A stretch of 64,000 nt of DNA from JACPYM01 sp963699175. Lineage in GTDB: Bacteria; Acidobacteriota; Blastocatellia; RBC074. The translations under genes were made by a program, and so were the position numbers. This document shows, in pieces, positions 50,602 through 59,824 of this stretch. Every line of letters begins with the position of its first letter. Positions within the stretch are counted from its first letter, which is position 1. Under the pieces are notes generated by a model that saw only the letters and a list, made by a program, of their open reading frames with translations, had not been told where the DNA came from and ran no database searches. The stretch is from positions 1,116,001-1,180,000 of the forward strand of contig OY969418.1 in NCBI GenBank assembly GCA_963699175.1. Reading direction: 5' to 3'.

Positions 50602-53600
50602 ATGCAAAAGCTGGCTGAACTATGCGTGCGCCGTCCGGTCTTCGCCACGATGTTGATTACGACACTCGTGGTGATGGGTCTCTTCTCGTACCGGCGGCTG
50701 GAGGTCGAGCGCTTCCCGCGCGTCGAGTTCCCCACCATCACCGTCACGACCGTGCTGCCCGGCGCAGCGCCGCAAGAGGTCGAGACAGAGATCACCGACA
50801 AGATCGAAGAAGCGCTCAACACGATCAGCGGCATCGAAGAATTGCGTTCGACCTCTTCCGAAGGCGTGTCGGTGGTCATCGTGCAATTCGATCTCGCGCG
50901 CGACCTGGACGGGGCGGCGCAGGACGTGCGCGACAAACTGAATTTGGCCTTGCCGCTCTTGCCACGCGATATTGATCAGCCGGTCGTGCAAAAGCTCGAT
51001 CCGGACGCCGCACCGATTATGACGATCTCGGTCGCGTCGAATCGTTCGGTGCGCGAGATGACCGAATACACCGACAAAGTGCTGCGCCGCCAACTCGAAT
51101 CAATTGACGGCGTCGGCCAGGTCGTGATAATCGGCGGGCGCAAGCGTCAGATCAACATCTTCCTCGACGGCGATAAGCTGCGCGCCTACAACCTGACCGT
51201 CGCGCAAGTCGCCGCCGCGCTGCAAACGCAAAACATCGAAGTGCCGGGCGGGCGCGTTGAAGAAGGCGCGCGCACGTTGACACTGCGTACACTCGGCCGT
51301 GTGCAACGCGCCGAAGAGTTCAACGACCTGGTCGTTTCCAACCGCAACGGCTACCCGATCAAAGTCTCCGATGTCGGCCACACTGAGGACGGCGTGGAAG
51401 TCGAAGAAACAGGCGGCTTGCTCAACGACAAGCCAGCCTTGCTGCTCAACATCCGCCGCCAGTCGGGCAAGAACACCGTAGACATCGTCAACAACATCAA
51501 AGCGCGCCTGGCCACGCTCGATAAGTCGCTGCCGCCCGGTTACTCGCTACAGGTCGTGCGCGACCAGTCCACCTTCATCCTGGCTTCGTTTCATACGGTG
51601 CAGGAGCACTTGGTGCTAGGCTCGCTGCTGGCCTCGCTCGTGGTGTTTCTGTTTATGCGCAATCTGCGCGCGACGATCATCTCGGCGATTGCCATTCCGA
51701 CTTCGATCATTTCGACTTTTGCGGTGATGGATTACTTGGGCATCACGCTAAACGCACCCGCAATGCTGGGGCTGACGCTCTCAGTCGGCATCGTGATTGA
51801 CGATGCGATTGTGGTGCTCGAAAACATCTTCCGCTACATCGAAGAGAAGGGCTATAACGCCTTCGACGCAGCGATTCAAGGCACGCGCGAGATTGGTTTG
51901 GCGGTGATGGCGACGACCTTGTCTTTGGTGGTTATCTTCCTGCCGGTCGGTTTTATGCAGAGCGTGGCAGGACGCTTCTTCAAAAGCATTGCCTTCACGA
52001 TGGCCGCCGCGATCACGATCTCGCTGCTGGTGAGCTTCACGCTGACGCCGATGCTGTCGGCGCGACTCTTCAAAGGGATGAAGGGCAGCCCGGGCGGGCA
52101 CAGCAAGTCGAAAGAGACTTGGATGGCGCGCGTGTTGGATCGCAACTACGCGCGACTCATCAATTGGACACTACACCATCGCGTGATCGTGACGCTCATC
52201 GCCGTGCTGACGCTTGGCTCGACGGCGGTGCTAGTGCGTTTTGTCGGCTCGAGCTTCTTCCCTTACGACGATCAGAGCGAGTTTGAAGTCTCGGTGCGCG
52301 CGCCTGAAGGTATGTCTTTACAATCCACCCTGGACATCGCCAAGCGCGTTTCCGACGAGATTCGCAAGCAGCCGCACATCGCCTACACCATCACGACGGT
52401 AGGCGACAACCAGCAGAAGGAACAGAATCTGGCGAAGGTCTACGTCAAGATGACAGCGCTCGAAGGGCGCAAGCTTTCACAATTCGACATGATGACCAGA
52501 GTGCGCGAGCAGGTCATGCCGAAATTCGCCGCGCAAAACCTGCGCTCCGCAGTCAGCGTCGTCGCGGCCATTGGCGGCGGCAGCGCGCAAAACGCCGAGA
52601 TCAACTACGAACTGCGCGGCCCCGATCTGGACAAGCTCAATGAAAACGCCGCCGTGCTGATGCAGAAGCTCAAAGCGCTCAAAGGCGTCGCCGACTCCGA
52701 CTCTTCGCTCATCCTGGGCAAACCTGAATTACGCGTGCAGCTTGATCGTCAAAAAGCGGCGGAACTCGGCGTCAATGTGGCCGATGTCGCGCAATCGCTG
52801 CGCTTGCTGGTCGGCGGCGACAAGATCACGACCTACAACGAAGGCGGTGAGCAGTACGAAGTTCACGTACGCGCGGCCGAAGGCTTCCGCAAAGATGCGG
52901 CGGGCATCAATCAACTCAATGTGCCCTCGTCACGCCTGGGCAGCGTCGGCCTTGACAACATCGTCAAGCTGGACGAGTCCAGCGGCCCAACCCTGATTCA
53001 ACGCACCAACCGGCAGCGCAGCGTGACGATGTATGCCTTTCTCAAGCCCGGCACGGCTCAGAGTGGCGTGGCCGCGCAATTCGAGGCAGCGGCCAATGGG
53101 TTGAAACTGCCCGCGGATTACGTTTTCGCCAGAGGCGGCAATTCGCGCGAGCAGCAGCGCACCGGGCGGGGCTTCATCCTGGCCTTCACGCTCTCGTTCA
53201 TTTTTATGTACATCGTGCTGGCGGCTCAGTTTGAATCCTTCGTACATCCGATCACAGTGCTACTCTCGTTGCCGCTGACGCTGCCGTTTGCGCTGCTCTC
53301 GCTGATTATGGCGAACCAAATCATCACGATGTTCACGCTGCTCGGCATCCTGGTGCTGTTCGGCATGGTCAAGAAAAATTCGATCTTGCAGATTGACCAC
53401 ACCAATCAATTGATCGCGCGCGGTATGGAGCGACACGAGGCGCTGATCCAAGCGAGCCGCGACCGTTTGCGCCCGATCTTGATGACGACGATTGCATTCG
53501 TGGTGGGCATGGCGCCGCTCGCCATCAGCAACGGCCCAGGTTCGGGTGTCAACCGTTCGACTTCGGTGGTGATCATCGGTGGGCAGTCGTTGTGTTTACT

Positions 53601-53763
53601 ACTGACCTTGGTGATGACGCCGGTGGCTTACTCGCTGTTTGATGATGCGAAGAACTCGACATTGTGGAGCCGGCTGACTCGCTTCTTCGGCGGAATGGTC
53701 ACAGGGACGCGACAGAAAGCGGCCGAGGCGGTTTCGTCGCTGTTTAGTTCATTCGGCAAGTGA
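50602..53763 (+). CDS. RND-family multidrug efflux pump, inner-membrane subunit
   Basis: 1053 aa, normal for AcrB/HAE1-type pumps, starting 27 bp after the adaptor gene. N-terminal MQKLAELCVRRPVFATMLITTLV, porter domain (FPRVEFPTITVTTVLPGAAPQEVE, DIDQPVVQKLDPDAAPIMTI), and the proton-relay Asp pair in TM4 (VGIVIDDAIVVLENIFRY). The second repeat ends GMVKKNSILQIDHTNQLI and VVIIGGQSLCLLLTLVMTPVAY. The relay Asp-Asp supports proton-driven drug or lipid export. It forms a tripartite pump with the adaptor and TolC homologues encoded nearby. Confidence 0.95.
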   Translation: MQKLAELCVRRPVFATMLITTLVVMGLFSYRRLEVERFPRVEFPTITVTTVLPGAAPQEVETEITDKIEEALNTISGIEELRSTSSEGVSVVIVQFDLARDLDGAAQDVRDKLNLALPLLPRDIDQPVVQKLDPDAAPIMTISVASNRSVREMTEYTDKVLRRQLESIDGVGQVVIIGGRKRQINIFLDGDKLRAYNLTVAQVAAALQTQNIEVPGGRVEEGARTLTLRTLGRVQRAEEFNDLVVSNRNGYPIKVSDVGHTEDGVEVEETGGLLNDKPALLLNIRRQSGKNTVDIVNNIKARLATLDKSLPPGYSLQVVRDQSTFILASFHTVQEHLVLGSLLASLVVFLFMRNLRATIISAIAIPTSIISTFAVMDYLGITLNAPAMLGLTLSVGIVIDDAIVVLENIFRYIEEKGYNAFDAAIQGTREIGLAVMATTLSLVVIFLPVGFMQSVAGRFFKSIAFTMAAAITISLLVSFTLTPMLSARLFKGMKGSPGGHSKSKETWMARVLDRNYARLINWTLHHRVIVTLIAVLTLGSTAVLVRFVGSSFFPYDDQSEFEVSVRAPEGMSLQSTLDIAKRVSDEIRKQPHIAYTITTVGDNQQKEQNLAKVYVKMTALEGRKLSQFDMMTRVREQVMPKFAAQNLRSAVSVVAAIGGGSAQNAEINYELRGPDLDKLNENAAVLMQKLKALKGVADSDSSLILGKPELRVQLDRQKAAELGVNVADVAQSLRLLVGGDKITTYNEGGEQYEVHVRAAEGFRKDAAGINQLNVPSSRLGSVGLDNIVKLDESSGPTLIQRTNRQRSVTMYAFLKPGTAQSGVAAQFEAAANGLKLPADYVFARGGNSREQQRTGRGFILAFTLSFIFMYIVLAAQFESFVHPITVLLSLPLTLPFALLSLIMANQIITMFTLLGILVLFGMVKKNSILQIDHTNQLIARGMERHEALIQASRDRLRPILMTTIAFVVGMAPLAISNGPGSGVNRSTSVVIIGGQSLCLLLTLVMTPVAYSLFDDAKNSTLWSRLTRFFGGMVTGTRQKAAEAVSSLFSSFGK

Positions 53764-53777
53764 AATGGAACGGACAC

Positions 53778-54737
53778 ATGGCACTTTATTTATCAGAACA
53801 AGATGTCACACAACTGCTGACGATGGACGACGCGCTCGCAGCGGTCGAAGGAGTCTTCAAGTCCTACGCGGCAGGGACAGCAGCGAATGAATCGCGGCGG
53901 CGTGTGCGCGCAGGCGGCGCGACGTTGAACGTGATGAGCGCGGCGGTGGCCAACATCTCAGGCTTTGATGGCTTGTTGGGCCTCAAGGCTTACACCGTCT
54001 CGCGCAACGGCTATCGCTTCGTCGTCAACCTCTTCGATGCCGAATCTGGTGACCTGCTCGCGTTTATCGAAGCCGACAAGTTGGGACAGATGCGCACCGG
54101 TGCGTCGAGCGGCGTAGCGACCAAGTATCTGGCCAACCAGGACGCGCAAACCGTCGGCATTTACGGCACGGGTTGGCAATCGAGTTCGCAACTCGCCGCT
54201 GTCTGTGCCGTGCGCGACATCAAACAGATCAAGGTCTATGGCCGCAACCCCGAAAACCGCGCGCGCTTTTGCGCAGAGATGAAAGCTGAATTGAAGCTTG
54301 ATGACATCGCGCCAGTTGAACAGCCGGAAGCGGCGGCGGACGCCGATGTCGTCATCACGATCACTTCGGCGCGCGAGCCGGTCTTGCAAGGCGCTTGGCT
54401 CAAACCGGGCGCGCATGTCAACGCGGCAGGCAGTAACTCAGTGCTGCGTCGCGAATTCGATGATGAGGCGGTCAAACGCGCCGCGTTCATCTGCGCCGAT
54501 TCGGTCGAACAGGCCAAATACGAAGCGGGCGAATTGATTGTGCCGGTGGAAAAAGGTTTGTTGATGTGGGAGCGCGTGCACGAGTTGCGCTACGTGGTGA
54601 ACGGCGATTTGAAAGGGCGGCAGAACGCGAGCGACATAACGATCTTCAAATCGCTCGGCCTCGCCATCGAAGACGTAGCCGCCGCCGCCGTTGTGTACCG
54701 TAAAGCAAAAGAACAGAACTTGGGGAGGGAGTTTTGA
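53778..54737 (+). CDS. Ornithine cyclodeaminase / mu-crystallin-family NAD(P)-binding protein
   Basis: 319 aa from the ATG at 53778; an in-frame GTG at 53760 overlaps the pump gene's stop. Conserved residues of the family are present: GGATLNVMSAAVAN, LLGLKAYTVSRNGYRFVVNLFD, QMRTGASSGVATKYLA, the Rossmann loop VGIYGTGWQSSSQLAAV, DVVITITSAREPVL, GAHVNAAGSN, and FKSLGLAIEDVAAAAVVYRKA. Members convert ornithine to proline or reduce imines and ketimines. Its place between pump and tolC suggests a substrate related to the exported compound, but this is inference. The 3' end carries the tolC ribosome-binding site. Confidence 0.9.
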   Translation: MALYLSEQDVTQLLTMDDALAAVEGVFKSYAAGTAANESRRRVRAGGATLNVMSAAVANISGFDGLLGLKAYTVSRNGYRFVVNLFDAESGDLLAFIEADKLGQMRTGASSGVATKYLANQDAQTVGIYGTGWQSSSQLAAVCAVRDIKQIKVYGRNPENRARFCAEMKAELKLDDIAPVEQPEAAADADVVITITSAREPVLQGAWLKPGAHVNAAGSNSVLRREFDDEAVKRAAFICADSVEQAKYEAGELIVPVEKGLLMWERVHELRYVVNGDLKGRQNASDITIFKSLGLAIEDVAAAAVVYRKAKEQNLGREF

Positions 54738-54739
54738 GA

Positions 54740-56515
54740 ATGAAAAATCAAAAGGCAAAGAGTAAAAGGCAAAAGGCAAAAGTGTTGCCTCAAATCATCG
54801 CCCTACTTTTCATGGCTGTGTCTAGCGCCTTTGCGCAAGACAATCCGCCATCAGCCTCGCCGGCTGCGGGCCGCAATCCGCAAGCTGAAAGCCGCGTCGG
54901 TGTGAATGCCGCGAAGAAAGTCAACCTGACCCTGCGCGACGCGATTACGCAGGCGCTCGAAAACAACCGCGACATTGAGATCGAGAAGCTCAACGTCATA
55001 ATGAACGAGTTCGATCTGCGTGCCGGTTATGGCGTGTACGATCCGGTCGTCAGCACAGGGCTTTTCTACAATCGCCAGACGACGCCGGTCGCTTCAGTGT
55101 TGGCGGGCGGTCAGAACGGGCGGCTGACGACTGACAGCTTGTCGGGTAACGCTGCGTTAACACAGCGCGTGATGAATCAGGGCGGCCAGTTTCAAGGGAA
55201 CTTCGACAATTTCCGCGACACAACGCAGAACCTGTTTAACGCCATCAACCCGCAATACACTTCGCGGCTCAATTTCAGCTTTACACAACCGCTGTGGAAG
55301 AATCGCACGATTGATGCGCCGCGTCGCCAGATCAAGCTGGCCAAGAAGCGGCTGGACATCTCCGATAGCCAGTTCCGCCAACGCGCCATCGAGATCATCG
55401 CGCAGGTGCAGCGCGCCTATTGGGATTTGGTCTTCGCGCGCCGCGACCGCGAGATCAAGCGCGAATCAGTCGGGTTGGCCGAGACACAGCTCAAACACAA
55501 CGAGCGGCTGGTCGAAGCCGGCACGCTCGCGCCCGCTGACATCATCTCCGCGCGCGTCGAGTTGGAACGGCGTAATGACGAAGCCGAAGCCGCGCTCGAA
55601 GCGATTCAACGCGCCGAGAACGCGTTGAAAGCCTTGATGCTGCAACCGAGCGATAGCGAGCTTTGGCAAACCGAATTGATCCCGGTCGAAATGCCGCAGG
55701 TTGATCCGAGCAATTCCCTGCCGCTCGAGGATGCGCTCCGGCTCGCCCGCACCAATCGCCCGGAGATGCAGCAATTCCACTTGCGCGGCGAACTCAACCA
55801 AGTTGACGTGGAATATTTCCGCAATCAAAGCAAGCCGCAAATTGATTTGGTCGCCACCTATGGCACGGTTGGCGTAGCGGGTAGCGAGCGACGCGAGACC
55901 AACTTCTTCCAGTCGTCGAATGAGCTGCTCTACGGCAACATCAACAACATCATCAACCGCGTCAACCTGCTCTCGCCTGGCACGCTGCCGCCGTTGCCAC
56001 CGTTGCTGGTGAACACCAACACTGCGGGCGTGCCCGATTTCCTGACCGGCGGTTATGGTCAGAGCCTGGCCAATCTTTTCAGGAATGAATTCCGCACTTG
56101 GCGCTTTGGCGTGAACATCAATCTACCGCTGCGCAATCGTACGGCGCAGGCCAATCTGGGGCGCTCGCTGGCCGAAAGCCGCCAGATAGACACGCAGCGT
56201 CAGAAGCAAGAGCAAGTGATCGAGGTCGAAGTGCGCAATGCGCTGCAAGCGGTCGAGACGGCCACGCGCCGCGTCGAAGCCGCCAAGAATTCGCGCACTA
56301 ATGCCGAGTTGCAATACCAGAGCGAGGTGCGCAAATTCGACGCCGGGCAATCCACCAACTTCTTCGTGCTGGATCGGCAGAATGCGCTTTCGGCTGCACG
56401 TGGCCGCGAGTTGCGCGCGTTGACTGATTACACAAAAGCCGTCGCTGAATTGCAGCGCGCGCTTTCCACCACACTGTCGAGCAATAACGTGGAAGTGCAA
56501 AGCGCCGTGCCATAG
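54740..56515 (+). CDS. TolC-family outer-membrane efflux channel
   Basis: 591 aa from the ATG at 54740, 2 bp after the preceding stop, with GGGAGGGAG upstream. The N-terminal signal sequence (KVLPQIIALLFMAVSSAFAQ) is followed by two OEP repeats: NLTLRDAITQALENNRDIEIEKLN, QRAIEIIAQVQRAYWDLVFARRD, LAPADIISARVELERRNDEAE, then SLPLEDALRLARTNRPEMQQF and QEQVIEVEVRNALQAVETATRRVEAAKNSRTNAELQYQSE. Length is somewhat above E. coli TolC owing to insertions in the passenger strands. It ends the tetR-RND operon. Confidence 0.92.
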   Translation: MKNQKAKSKRQKAKVLPQIIALLFMAVSSAFAQDNPPSASPAAGRNPQAESRVGVNAAKKVNLTLRDAITQALENNRDIEIEKLNVIMNEFDLRAGYGVYDPVVSTGLFYNRQTTPVASVLAGGQNGRLTTDSLSGNAALTQRVMNQGGQFQGNFDNFRDTTQNLFNAINPQYTSRLNFSFTQPLWKNRTIDAPRRQIKLAKKRLDISDSQFRQRAIEIIAQVQRAYWDLVFARRDREIKRESVGLAETQLKHNERLVEAGTLAPADIISARVELERRNDEAEAALEAIQRAENALKALMLQPSDSELWQTELIPVEMPQVDPSNSLPLEDALRLARTNRPEMQQFHLRGELNQVDVEYFRNQSKPQIDLVATYGTVGVAGSERRETNFFQSSNELLYGNINNIINRVNLLSPGTLPPLPPLLVNTNTAGVPDFLTGGYGQSLANLFRNEFRTWRFGVNINLPLRNRTAQANLGRSLAESRQIDTQRQKQEQVIEVEVRNALQAVETATRRVEAAKNSRTNAELQYQSEVRKFDAGQSTNFFVLDRQNALSAARGRELRALTDYTKAVAELQRALSTTLSSNNVEVQSAVP

Positions 56516-56572
56516 CTTCTGTGAATGGAAGAAGGGATAGGGGCAATTCATTGACCATGGGTGGACGGCTTT

Positions 56573-59359
56573 TTATGGTGTCAGACCAATGCCGCGCATC
56601 ATCTCGGTGAAGCGCGGGTCTGAGCGCAGCGGATCGTAAACGGGCTCCTGGCCCAGGCTGAGCAGGTATTCGGAATGCTCCGCGTAAGCTTTGCGCAGCC
56701 AATCGAACGCCCGATCTTTATCCCCCAACGCTATGTAGATTCTGGCTAAGTGGACCGGCGAGACCCAATCCTGCTTGGCCACCGCCTCCAACTCCCGCAG
56801 GAGTTGCCACGCCTCATCCCGCTGGCCCGCTCGCGCATAACCGTAAGCCAACCAGGAGCGAAAAGTGTGCTGCTGATTCAACGCGAACGCCTGACGCAAC
56901 TCGCTGATGGCCTGCTGATGCTTTCCTTGTTGGCTGAGGGTGCGTCCTAGTTGAAGATGCCCTCCGCCCGTGTTTTGGCCTAGATCAACTATCTTCTGGA
57001 AGTAGACAAGCGCCCGGTCGTACTGGCGCGCAAAGTAGAAGATTTGGCCTAACGAAAAACTGGCATTCGACGAAAGCGGGTCTAACGCCTGCGCCCGGTT
57101 GGCTGCGCGCAAGGCTTCCTCATAACGTCCTTGGTGGGCCAGGAGATTAGCGTATGCGGCATACCCGTATACAAAGCTGGGGTTGAGTTCAAGAGCTCGC
57201 TTATATTCGTGCTCAGCTCCCGCCCAATCCCAGTCGCCAAAGAATTTGACCAGTGCCAACGCATGGTGCGCTTCGGGGAGCGTCTCATCCAACCTGAGGG
57301 CTGTCAGGGCGGCTTGCCGCGCCTTAGGGATGGCCTCGCTCGGCGGCAGGTACTGAGAGGAGGAAACAGCGTAGACGTTGGCTATGCCGGCATAAGCTAG
57401 GGCGTAGCCTGGGTCAAGGGCGATGGCCTGGTTGTAGTAAGTGAGCGCCTTCTCCTGGGTCGCGCGCGTGCCCTGCGACCAAAAGTGGCGGCCCAGCAGG
57501 TAAAGCCGATAAGCCTCACTGTTGGCCGACTGGCGGCTGGTGAGCTGCCGCTGCTCGTTGCTCCTCAGACGCGGCCGCAACGCTTCGCTAATCTCGCGGG
57601 TGAGCTCCCGCTCCAGGGTCAATAGGTCGGCCAGCGGGCGCTCGTACTCATCACCCCACAGCCGGGCGCCGTTCGCTGTATCCACCAACTCGGCGCGGAT
57701 GAGGAGCCGCTCGCCTTGCCGCAGCACGCGCCCGGTCACTACTGCACGCACCTTCAAGTCTGCGCCCACTAGGCGCGGGTCAACCTCGCGCCCTTTGTAT
57801 GTGAAGACGGTGTTGCGCGCCATCACGCTCAAACTGGGCAATTGTGACAAACTGCCAATCAGACTCTCGGTGAGCCCATCCGACAGATACTCCATCTGCG
57901 AGTCGTTGCCCACATTGACGAAGGGTAGGACGGCGATGGAATTGAGCGCACTGTTGCGTTTGATAAGCCAGCGTGCTGCCAGCGCGCCACCCACCGTCAG
58001 CAGCACGAGCGTGACCAGCGCCAATACAGCCAACCGGCGGTGGCGCCGCAGGTAACTGAGTCGAAAAATCGGCCTGGCGTCCGGGCGCGCCGTTGCCTGA
58101 CCAGCCGGGCTTGTCGGTAGGTCTGCTGGCGTTGCTTGCCCTGCCTCTGTTCTCGCTCTTAGCGCCTTTGCTGCCGAATCCCCGCGCAGTTTGGTGGCAA
58201 ACTCCAGCTCCTGTCTCAACCGTTTGAGTTCGTCGAGCATTTCGCCAGCCGTCTGATAGCGTTTGTCTAGCGGCTTGGCCAATGCCCGACTGACGACACG
58301 CTGCAATTCGGCGCGCACGGCAGCATCAGCTTTTTCAGGAAGCAGACCAAAGGGCAAGGCCGGCGGCTCGCGTTCAATCAGCGCGGCGAGTACATCGGTC
58401 GGTGTCTCGCCTGTGAAGGGCCGCTCGCCGGTCAGCATTTCATAAAGCACGACTCCTAGACTAAACAGATCGCTGCGGGCATCCACCTCCAAGCCGCGCG
58501 CCTGCTCCGGTGACATGTAAGCGACCGTGCCCATCAATATCCCCGGCCTGGTCGCCCAAGTGAGAATGGGAGAGTGGGAGAGCGGGAGAGTGGGCTTTCC
58601 AGTCTCGCCATCGCTCGTGCGCAGAATGTCCCAGTCGCGCGCCTTCAGCTCGGTCAATTTGGCCAGGCCGAAATCGAGCACCTTCACGAATCCGTCCGTA
58701 CGCAGCATCACGTTCTCCGGTTTGATGTCGCGGTGGACGATGCCTGCCGCGTGGGCCGCGGCGAGCGCGCTCGCTATTTGGATAGCGATGTCGAGCGCCT
58801 GATTGAGAGTGCAACCCGGTTGGCCGATGAGCGCGCGCAGCGTCCGGCCTTCGACCAATTCGGCGGCAATGTAATGCTGGTCGGCGTCCTGGCCGAAGTC
58901 GTAAATCGTCAGAATATTCGGATGATTGAGCGCCGAGGCGGCGCGCGCTTCGCGTTGAAAGCGCGCCACGCGGTCGGCGTCATCCGTCAGACCCGCGGGC
59001 AACAGCTTGAGCGCGACGCGCCGGTCGAGCCGTTCGTCGCGCGCCAGATAGACTTTACCCATCCCCCCACGCCCGATCTCGCGTAACAGGCGATAAGAGC
59101 CGATCGTGTGCCCGCTCAAGATTTCCGATTCATGTGTGGAAGAGGTTTCGGCTGAAAGTAGTTCGGCAGCCACTGCCTGCGCCGGACGGTCAAGCAACAA
59201 GTCAGCTTGGGCGTCGGCAGCCAGCATCGCTTCGACGCGGCGGCGCAGTTCCTCATCACCCGCGCAGACACGGGTGAGAAACGCGGCGCGCTCAGCAGCG
59301 GGCTGCTCAAACGCCTCGTCGAAGACTTGATTGATCTGTTGCCAGCGTTCGGGTGTCAT
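56573..59359 (-). CDS. Ser/Thr protein kinase with transmembrane helix, FlgO-like domain and TPR repeats
   Basis: 928 aa, starting ATG 59359. A helical start (MTPERWQQINQVFDEAF) precedes the kinase domain (about 88-350) with a complete active site: GRGGMGKVYLARD, VALK Lys118, HRDIKPENVML (Asp211), DFG 229-231, MSPEQARG. One membrane helix lies near 433-455, then a FlgO/adenylate-cyclase-linked domain (SIAVLPFVNVGNDSQMEYLSDGLTE, ARLWGDEYERPL) and about nine TPRs (AHHALALVKFFGDWDWAGAEHEY..., LSSNASFSLGQIFYFARQYDRAL). It is probably a signalling kinase with periplasmic sensory half. A micro-ORF remnant of an ECF gene overlaps its start as TAATG. It is divergent from the peptide gene at 59667, so it likely controls or responds to it (inference). 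Confidence 0.92.
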   Translation of the reverse strand: MTPERWQQINQVFDEAFEQPAAERAAFLTRVCAGDEELRRRVEAMLAADAQADLLLDRPAQAVAAELLSAETSSTHESEILSGHTIGSYRLLREIGRGGMGKVYLARDERLDRRVALKLLPAGLTDDADRVARFQREARAASALNHPNILTIYDFGQDADQHYIAAELVEGRTLRALIGQPGCTLNQALDIAIQIASALAAAHAAGIVHRDIKPENVMLRTDGFVKVLDFGLAKLTELKARDWDILRTSDGETGKPTLPLSHSPILTWATRPGILMGTVAYMSPEQARGLEVDARSDLFSLGVVLYEMLTGERPFTGETPTDVLAALIEREPPALPFGLLPEKADAAVRAELQRVVSRALAKPLDKRYQTAGEMLDELKRLRQELEFATKLRGDSAAKALRARTEAGQATPADLPTSPAGQATARPDARPIFRLSYLRRHRRLAVLALVTLVLLTVGGALAARWLIKRNSALNSIAVLPFVNVGNDSQMEYLSDGLTESLIGSLSQLPSLSVMARNTVFTYKGREVDPRLVGADLKVRAVVTGRVLRQGERLLIRAELVDTANGARLWGDEYERPLADLLTLERELTREISEALRPRLRSNEQRQLTSRQSANSEAYRLYLLGRHFWSQGTRATQEKALTYYNQAIALDPGYALAYAGIANVYAVSSSQYLPPSEAIPKARQAALTALRLDETLPEAHHALALVKFFGDWDWAGAEHEYKRALELNPSFVYGYAAYANLLAHQGRYEEALRAANRAQALDPLSSNASFSLGQIFYFARQYDRALVYFQKIVDLGQNTGGGHLQLGRTLSQQGKHQQAISELRQAFALNQQHTFRSWLAYGYARAGQRDEAWQLLRELEAVAKQDWVSPVHLARIYIALGDKDRAFDWLRKAYAEHSEYLLSLGQEPVYDPLRSDPRFTEMMRGIGLTP

Positions 59360-59394
59360 TAAACGTAAATCAGCCTGTGGCGTTGCACTGTCAT
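59359..59394 (-). pseudogene. Scar of a deleted ECF sigma gene: 11-codon remnant coupled to the kinase start
   Basis: On the minus strand ATG at 59394 opens MTVQRHRLIYV, then TAA at 59361-59359 whose last base starts the kinase ATG (TAATG). The first about 20 nt align with the start of the ECF sigma gene at 61774 (ATG-GACAGAGCAACGCCAC), apart from a 1-nt deletion; the rest aligns with the region after that ECF gene's end (61168-61190: CATTAA-x-CG-x-AAATCAGC). So an ECF gene was deleted between its first codons and its downstream flank. Confidence 0.7.
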
Positions 59395-59640
59395 ACTTCG
59401 TCTTTGCCCCGCTCTCATTCAGTGCAGCCGAAGTGCGCGCATCATAGCGCAGGCCGAAAATGTAACCAAGATTGGTTTTTTAGCTGCCGAGCCGAGCCGC
59501 GACCTTTTTTCAAAAAACATCCGTGCCGCGTGATGGAATTCGCCGCCTGTTGTTGCTCCTCTCAGTGGGGACGTTAAGCGACGCCCGTGAAGAGGCGGCG
59601 GCACTGTAGGCCACGCGGCCCACGCGCTGCTGCAAGCAGC
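59395..59640. promoter_or_regulatory. Divergent regulatory region 1 (kinase <-> peptide 1)
   Basis: About 245 bp that is closely similar to 61775-62029. Shared stretches include CATACTTCGTCTTT (59392-59405), GCGCATCATAG, GAAAATGTAACCAAG, GCGTGATGGAAT and CTCTCAGTGGGGACGTTAAG (ending 59579). The conserved part extends into the leader of the peptide gene (GAGGCCACGCGGCCC-type block). It is likely to contain the ECF-dependent promoter of both directions. The whole gene-free interval is 59395-59666. Confidence 0.75.
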
Positions 59641-59666
59641 CCATTGCAACTTTGAAAGGAGAGCAC

Positions 59667-59789
59667 ATGCAACCGCAAACGATCAAAGACGAAAAGGAGA
59701 CCACCATCAGCATCGGAGCCGAGGAGATTGAACTCGATCTCGAACTGTTGGAAGAGATGATCGCTCCGACAGTCTTGCCTTGTTTTTAG
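59667..59789 (+). CDS. Small acidic leader-peptide-like gene 1 (40 aa)
   Basis: 40 aa with AAGGAG 5-6 nt before the ATG, too short for most gene finders. The sequence ends GAEEIELDLELLEEMIAP followed by TVLPCF. The acidic stretch with IAP matches the motif in the genes at 62062 and in each unit of 62585; the last six residues differ in all three. This is the layout of a ribosomally made, modified peptide (conserved leader, variable short core), but maturation is not shown. No signal peptide. The flavin oxidoreductase gene follows 35 bp later on the same strand, probably in one transcript. Confidence 0.7.
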   Translation: MQPQTIKDEKETTISIGAEEIELDLELLEEMIAPTVLPCF

Positions 59790-59824
59790 GAGCCAACCCC
59801 AAGCAAGTGGAAGGAGGTCTGACC

